Source: Desulfovibrio sp. (GTDB taxonomy: Bacteria; Desulfobacterota; Desulfovibrionia; Desulfovibrionales; Desulfovibrionaceae). Taken from it: 64,000 bases of DNA. Below are positions 59,478-64,000 of the stretch, one piece after another. The notes under the pieces are model-generated. The model was not told the DNA's origin. It did no database searches and worked only from the letters and a program-made list of their open reading frames with translations. Position numbers and translations under genes: made by a program. The stretch lies in contig JAFXOX010000081.1 in assembly GCA_017528345.1 (NCBI GenBank), positions 1 through 64,000 of the forward strand, read 5' to 3'. Positions within the stretch are counted from its first letter, which is position 1. Each line of letters begins with the position of its first letter.

Positions 59478-61466
59478 TTAGGCCTCCTTGGCTTTGGGCT
59501 GGCCGGGAATGGCCTTTTGGGTCAGCACGGAGATGACCCGGTAGCAGCGCATGCAGCGCGAGGCTTCGGCCCAGGCCTCCTCCTTGCTCATGGTTTGTTC
59601 CACTTCGTAGAAATTGTTTTTGCGGGATTCGGCAGGCAGCTCATGCAGTGGAACACGCTTTTTGAGGGTTTTGGGGGCAAGCATGCGTCCGTCATTGAGA
59701 AGCTTGCCTTCGGCGATCCATTCACTCATACGCCAGCGGGCATCAAAGGGCACAGCTTCCTTGGAGAGATAGCGATCAATGGAGCGGGCTGCAAAATAGG
59801 CCTGCCCCATGCCCATGATCATGGTGCTTGCTCCCTTGGCGCGGGGCCCTGAGGTGCAGTCGCCTCCGGCAAAAACACCCGCACGGCTTGTCTCATGGGC
59901 GGTATTGATGACAATGCAGCCTTTGCGATCGCGTTCAATGCCGTCCTGCTCTGTGAGCATGGAGGTGTCTGTCATTTGGCCAATGGCTGCTATGACGTGG
60001 CGGCAGGCGATAATGTGCTCACTTCCCGGGATGGGCCGCACTCCGCGCCTGCCGCTGGCATCAGGGGCTGTGCGTTCCATATCCTGTACCATAAGGCCTG
60101 TGATCTGGCCGTTTTCCAGCACAAGTTCCTTTTGGCCGCAGAGGAAGTGGAAGACAACCCCTTCCTCGCGGGCGGCTTTAATTTCTTCAGGATCACAGGG
60201 CGCATCGGCTTCAGTTCTGCGGTAGACGAGGTGGACGGTTCCCTGACTTACGCGCTGGGCAGCCCGGCAGCAGTCCATGGCGACATTGCCGCCACCTACC
60301 ACAACGGTGTCGCCGTCAAGCACAGGCACATTCCTGTTTGTCACCCCTTCATAGACGCGCTCAAGAAAGGCTATGCCTGTCTCGTAGGTCGCAAGCGTCG
60401 TATCTTCGCCTTCCATGCCAAGATAGGTGCCCTTGGCACAGCCGCAGGCGATAAAGATGGCCTGATAGCCCTTGGCAAAGAGATCGTCCACTGAAAAGTC
60501 GCGACCCATTTTCTGGTTATAGAAGAAGCGCCCGTTCATGGCACTGACAATGGATGTCTCCTCGGCAAGGACATCCTTGGGAAGGCGATAGATGGGAATG
60601 CCGTAGCGGATCATACCGCCTGCTTCTGCCTTGGCTTCAAAAATATCCACAGGATAGCCGCGCTCGAGAAGATGGTAGGCGCAGGAAAGCCCCACGGGTC
60701 CTGCCCCCACAACGGCTACGCGTGTTGTTTTGCTTTGTTTGGGGCTTGTGGGTGTGAGGACGCCACTGGCAAGCGCACTGTCTGCCGCATAGCGTTTCAG
60801 ATTGCGAATGGAGATGGGCTGATCCACCCAGCCTCTGCGGCAGGCAGATTCACAGCTGCGTACGCAGACTCGCCCGCAGCTGCCCACAAGCGGGTAGTGT
60901 CGCAAAACCGTATTGGCCGCAAGATCGTCGTGGCCGTCGCGGATATAGTCAATATAGCGGGGTATATTCACAAGACCCGGACAGGCCTCAATACATGGGG
61001 CTGTGATGGCTGTGTAGACGGGGGTATCCATCTTCCCGGGCGTCAGGCTTTCCGGGAAATGGGTGAGGGCGGCAATGAGGGGTAAGGCACCTGTCTGACC
61101 TATGCCACACAGGGAGGTTGAAGCCATTTGCTGGGCAAGATCAAGCAGAAGATGGTGGTCTATATCCTTGCCTGCCAGAAGCTCTGTGAGCATCTTGTCA
61201 ATGAGGGGGGCTGCTGCGCGACAGGGAGAACATTTGCCACAGGAGGCTGCGGCAACCTTGTGCATATGCTGAGCGAGCGCTCCAAGCAGTGAGGCGTTTT
61301 CATCAAAGACCAAGAAGCCACGGTCACTGAGAAAAATGCTCGCAGGATTGTCCTTGTTGAAGGATTCGAACATCTCCAGCGAGAGACGTGGCGGAGAGCT
61401 GGGGGCAGTGCATTTGCGATTGTCGTATGCCCTGTCGTCCCAGACGCCAAAGGCCAGTTGTACCAT
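59478..61466 (-). CDS. GltD-like FAD oxidoreductase with an N-terminal NuoF-type iron-sulfur domain
   Basis: The 662-residue protein starts behind a GGAGGAG site. Residues ~1-140 hold the NADH_4Fe-4S motif of NuoF (SCGKCSPCR at 75-83 and the fourth Cys in TSLCGIG ~120), without the FMN-binding part. Next comes a glutamate synthase beta-type Fe-S region (APCIEACPGL ~157; GSCGRVCVRSCESAC ~196-209), the FAD motif VAVVGAGPVGLSCAYHLLER (~251) and the NAD(P) motif VVVGGGNVAMDCC (~390). It resembles the flavoprotein partner of group A [FeFe] hydrogenases. It probably transfers electrons between NAD(P)H and the hydrogenase; the fusion of a NuoF cluster domain to GltD is notable. Confidence 0.85.
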   Translation of the reverse strand: MVQLAFGVWDDRAYDNRKCTAPSSPPRLSLEMFESFNKDNPASIFLSDRGFLVFDENASLLGALAQHMHKVAAASCGKCSPCRAAAPLIDKMLTELLAGKDIDHHLLLDLAQQMASTSLCGIGQTGALPLIAALTHFPESLTPGKMDTPVYTAITAPCIEACPGLVNIPRYIDYIRDGHDDLAANTVLRHYPLVGSCGRVCVRSCESACRRGWVDQPISIRNLKRYAADSALASGVLTPTSPKQSKTTRVAVVGAGPVGLSCAYHLLERGYPVDIFEAKAEAGGMIRYGIPIYRLPKDVLAEETSIVSAMNGRFFYNQKMGRDFSVDDLFAKGYQAIFIACGCAKGTYLGMEGEDTTLATYETGIAFLERVYEGVTNRNVPVLDGDTVVVGGGNVAMDCCRAAQRVSQGTVHLVYRRTEADAPCDPEEIKAAREEGVVFHFLCGQKELVLENGQITGLMVQDMERTAPDASGRRGVRPIPGSEHIIACRHVIAAIGQMTDTSMLTEQDGIERDRKGCIVINTAHETSRAGVFAGGDCTSGPRAKGASTMIMGMGQAYFAARSIDRYLSKEAVPFDARWRMSEWIAEGKLLNDGRMLAPKTLKKRVPLHELPAESRKNNFYEVEQTMSKEEAWAEASRCMRCYRVISVLTQKAIPGQPKAKEA

Positions 61467-61597
61467 GGAATCTCCTCCCTGTTGGATGTGGAAAAAACAG
61501 CGGGAACTGCCTTGAAACTAAAAGAATTTTTACGCCAAAACAAGCAGTCCAGGCTAAGAAAAACGCGTTTTCCAGGCATCATTCAAGGCTCACAACG

Positions 61598-61627
61598 AAA
61601 AAGCCACGGTCCAGGCCGTGGCTTTTT
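61598..61627. terminator. Bidirectional terminator between the hydrogenase operon and AssT
   Basis: AAAAAGCCACGG (61598-61609) pairs perfectly with CCGTGGCTTTTT (61616-61627). The A/T tracts on both sides allow function in both directions. It follows the minus-strand AssT fragment (stop 61657), so it is its natural terminator. Confidence 0.88.
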
Positions 61628-61656
61628 GAGGAGATGGGGATCGTTTTTATGGGGTA

Positions 61657-62640
61657 TCACTCGTAGAAGATGCGCACGCCTGTCTCAAAGATCTTGTCTT
61701 CCACCAAGACCTTGAGATCATAGCAGCCGGAAAGACCGCGTTTGCTGATATTTTGCTTGATTGTGCGCTCATCGTCTTCCAGGTAGGCGCCTGAGCACAT
61801 GGCCAGATGATAGCTTGCCGCCGTATTGATGAAATAGCCGCGAGTTTCCGTGGCATTTTTGAGCAGGACCATGACGAGACTGCCACGCTCAAAGCGGCCG
61901 TGGAAGACGAGACGGTCATTGTCCTCTTCAATGGCAACCTGATGCCAGCTGCCAATCACCTCGCCGCATTCCGGCACATCCGGTATGGTGTCAAAGGTCT
62001 CGGTTTCTTCAAGCTCGCCTAGCAGGACTCCTTCGCCAAGGACGGCATTGTCGCCATCGTGATAGGGCAAGAGCTTTTCGGCTCTGTAGAAATTGCCGTC
62101 GACTTCCATGGCGTAGAGGACAACGCCGTCTTTTTGCTCAACGGTCTTGGCGCAGATATCAGTACTGGGATCTTTTTTGGGATCAAGGAAGGCACCTAAG
62201 GCATCTGAGGCATAGCCGTCCTTCCAGCCGATACCACCTGAGTGAATGAGGTAGTGTCCTTCGGCGTAGTACTCCACATTACAGATATAGGGCGAGAAAA
62301 AGGCTTCGCCAAGTTCTTTGCCGTATTGCCAGACCTGCTCAATTTCCATGGTCTTGGTGTTGAGATGATAGCGCACACCGCGTGAGAAATTGTCGCGGTT
62401 TCGGATATAGCGGGCTTTATTCTTGGAACGGTACTGGCCGTTATCAAAACACATGACATCGCCATCCGGGCAGATCACGCAGGCATGCTGCTCATACTGC
62501 CAGTCGAACTTGGCAAGATCCCCCACAGGCGTAAAGAAGTATTTCTGCATATCTTCGGGCCAGCCTTCGGGATCTCCCACAATCCAGTTGAGCTTGCCTG
62601 TGACAAAGTCGAAGTTGACCACAGCGTCCTTGTCGTTTGC
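61657..62640 (-). pseudogene. C-terminal part of an aryl-sulfate sulfotransferase
   Basis: The frame encodes ~325 residues that match the second half of AssT proteins: DKDAVVNFDFVTGKLNWIVG, YFFTPVGDLAKFDWQYEQHA, ICPDGDVMCFDNGQY, then LIHSGGIGWKDGY and a C-terminal beta domain. The N-terminal ~250 residues, including the Arylsulfotran_N domain and the start of the propeller, are absent. Homology starts at ~62630, exactly where a Crp-type fragment begins on the other strand. AssT moves a sulfate group between phenols. The copy cannot work alone unless an N-terminal module is joined to it by inversion. Confidence 0.8.
62435..62550 (-). repeat. 116-bp inverted repeat in AssT, left arm
   Basis: The reverse complement matches 63872-63987 with 7 mismatches in 116 bases (about 94%), including perfect runs of 27 and 28 bases. 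Flanking AssT sequence toward the N-terminus is only about 78% similar, so this core is unusually well kept. Confidence 0.9.
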
Positions 62641-62873
62641 TTGTGGATTTGATGCGGGACGAAGCTCCGCACACACTGCTCACCCCTTTGACCTATGCGG
62701 AAATTTCCGCGCATCTTTCCATCCATTTTGTGACCGTTGCCAAGGTCTTCAAAGCGTTGCGCAAAGCCTCCATCATCGACAAAAAGCCAGGGACGATTAC
62801 CGTCCTCTATCCTGATGAGCTGCGCCGCATAGCCGATGGCAAGGAACGATTGATCTACAAGGAAAAAAATTGA
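62637..62873 (+). pseudogene. C-terminal fragment of a Crp/Fnr-family regulator
   Basis: The plus strand reads MLVDLMRDEAPHTLLTPLTY, AEISAHLSIHFVTVAKVFKA, then LRKASIIDKKPGTITVLYPD with a short tail. This is the helix-turn-helix and C-terminal strand of Crp/Fnr proteins. The cyclic-nucleotide/effector domain is missing because the sequence joins the minus-strand AssT fragment at about 62640. The stop lies 18 bases before the AssT start, so an intact regulator once preceded AssT as an operon. Confidence 0.8.
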
Positions 62874-62891
62874 AGAAAACGGAGATCATCT

Positions 62892-64000
62892 ATGAGTATC
62901 CAGTACACCGTTATTTCCCATCTGCTTGATGCCCAGTTTGCAGCCGAAGAGGCCATGCTTGCCCAGTGTGCCAAGGGCACCTATACCATTGAAAAACCCT
63001 ATGTGAAGCTCAACCCCTATGGTATCGCGCCTCTGACGGCCTTGGTCTATTTTCAAACAGCTTCTCCCTGCAGCGTCGAGATCTGTGTGCGCGGCAAAGA
63101 GGCAGCCGGTGATATTCGTTGGTCCTTTGTAAGCTCCACAGAGCATTATCTGCCCATCCTGGGGCTCTATGCAGACTCTGAAAACTGTGTGGAAATTTGC
63201 CTCTCAACGGGTGAGCGCACAAATCTCAGCATCAAAACCGATCCTGCCCCTGAAGGCGTACATAGCCCCACAAAAATTGAGACAACAGCCGAGTACCTGG
63301 CAGGCAAACTCATCTTCTTAAGCCCCACATCCCCCGGCAACGTTGCCCCTATGATTATAGGGGCGACGTGCGCTGGTATCTCACAGCCAATCTCGCCTTT
63401 GATCTTAAGCGCGTGCGCAACGGCCACCTCCTCATGGGTACCCATCGCCTGCTTATGCCTCCCTACCATACAACCGGGCTTTTTGAATTTGGCATGATCG
63501 GCAAGATCTATGCCGAGTATCGCCTGCCCGGTGGCTATCACCACGATCAGTTTGAGATGGCAGACGGCAATCTCCTTATTCTGACCCAGGAGCCGGGCCG
63601 CGGTACCGTCGAAGATATGTGCGTGCTTGTGGATCGGAAAAGCGGCGCAATCCTCAAAACATGGGACTACCAGAAGGTTCTGCCGACCAATGCCGCAGGC
63701 TCAGGCTCTCAGGATGAACACGACTGGTTCCACAATAACGCCGTCTGGTATGATGCCAAGACCCATTCTCTGACCTTTTCCGGCCGCCATCAGGATGCCA
63801 TTATCAATCTGGACTATGAGACTGGGGCTCTCAACTGGATTATTGGCGATCCTGAAAACTGGCCTGAAGATATGCAAAAATACTTCTTTACGCCCGTTGG
63901 CGATCTTGCCAAGTTTGACTGGCAGTATGAGCAGCATGCCTGCCTGATCTGCCCGGATGGCGATGTCATGTGCTTTGATAACGGCCACTGGCGCGCCAAG
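62892..64000 (+). pseudogene. assT: Aryl-sulfate sulfotransferase, frameshifted, 3' end beyond window
   Basis: From ATG 62892 (GGAG site) the frame has the Arylsulfotran_N domain (KPYVKLNPYGIAPLTALVYF) and the start of the propeller. After GNVAP at about 63350 the frame is wrong; a -1 shift at a run of four C bases restores YDYRGDVRWYLTANLAFDLK and the rest, including the DEHDWFHNNAVWYD His region, FSGRHQDAIINLDYETG and YFFTPVGDLAKFDWQYEQHA, to the window edge. One base appears deleted. No signal peptide is seen, unlike periplasmic E. coli AssT. If the lesion is a sequence error or slips back, this is the intact transferase. Confidence 0.82.
63872..63987 (+). repeat. 116-bp inverted repeat in AssT, right arm
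   Basis: Partner of 62435-62550, in opposite orientation. The segment between the arms (62551-63871, ~1.3 kb) contains the AssT N-terminal module and the Crp fragment. The true repeat may extend past the window end. Confidence 0.9.

Overview
The window looks like a chromosome segment of a Gram-negative anaerobe, most likely a gut-type member of the Desulfobacterota (Desulfovibrionaceae-like). This assignment is inferred. It rests on the mix of type VI secretion genes, an M3-type [FeFe] hydrogenase paired with a GltD-like flavoprotein, a Hyf/Ehr-type Complex I relative, very long pyruvate carboxylase and PEP synthase proteins, a biotin ligase and aryl-sulfate sulfotransferase genes. No rRNA, tRNA or CRISPR array was recognised.

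Layout. (1) 1-12 kb: the start of tssB (minus strand, cut by the window edge) and tssA (minus strand, 9953-11512) are separated by about 9.8 kb of accessory DNA. That DNA holds an unknown two-repeat protein, a frameshifted SDR gene, a flavodoxin-fold reductase, a nitrilase-fold membrane protein, a complete IS66-family element with a perfect 8-bp target duplication, and an exported amidase. (2) 11.7-15 kb: a divergent TetR regulator/acyl-CoA synthetase pair, a candidate small RNA and one copy of a dispersed ~110-nt repeat. (3) 15-17.2 kb: two toxin-antitoxin modules, HicAB and an AT-rich PIN-domain pair. (4) 17.5-34.4 kb: an accessory island of mostly exported small proteins (lipoprotein, LprI-type proteins, DUF2846-like protein, two large secreted ankyrin proteins plus a dead third one) mixed with fragments of IS30, IS110, IS200/IS605, IS5 and IS66 elements, an autotransporter end, a receiver domain and a HigA-like antitoxin. 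(5) 35.3-42.7 kb: a six-gene operon for a Hyf-like membrane complex whose large subunit lacks the nickel-iron cysteine pairs, so it is better read as an energy-converting hydrogenase-related (Ehr) complex than a hydrogenase. (6) 43-53 kb: a DUF362 ferredoxin protein, then biotin ligase, pyruvate carboxylase and PEP synthase, a carboxylation/gluconeogenesis set around pyruvate. (7) 53-57.5 kb: a transporter with a histidine-rich tail, an AbiEi/AbiEii module, a truncated AAA ATPase and an RNase Z-like hydrolase. (8) 57.6-61.5 kb: a two-gene [FeFe] hydrogenase operon. (9) 61.6-64 kb: two aryl-sulfate sulfotransferase sequences in opposite orientation, sharing a 116-bp inverted repeat at about 94% identity.

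How the genes fit together. The pyruvate carboxylase needs biotin, and the ligase gene immediately upstream would supply it. PEP synthase and carboxylase together send pyruvate to PEP and oxaloacetate. The hydrogenase operon and the Ehr-like complex point to ferredoxin/NAD(P)H/H2-linked redox balancing. The exported ankyrin, LprI and related proteins near type VI genes resemble a store of immunity or envelope-defence genes, but this is a hypothesis.

The observations most worth following up are the inverted AssT halves around a movable N-terminal module, the Ehr-type complex without metal ligands, the insertion in PEP synthase, the C-terminal zinc ribbon on pyruvate carboxylase, the dispersed RNA-like repeat with its nearby small-RNA candidate, and the secreted ankyrin/LprI island.
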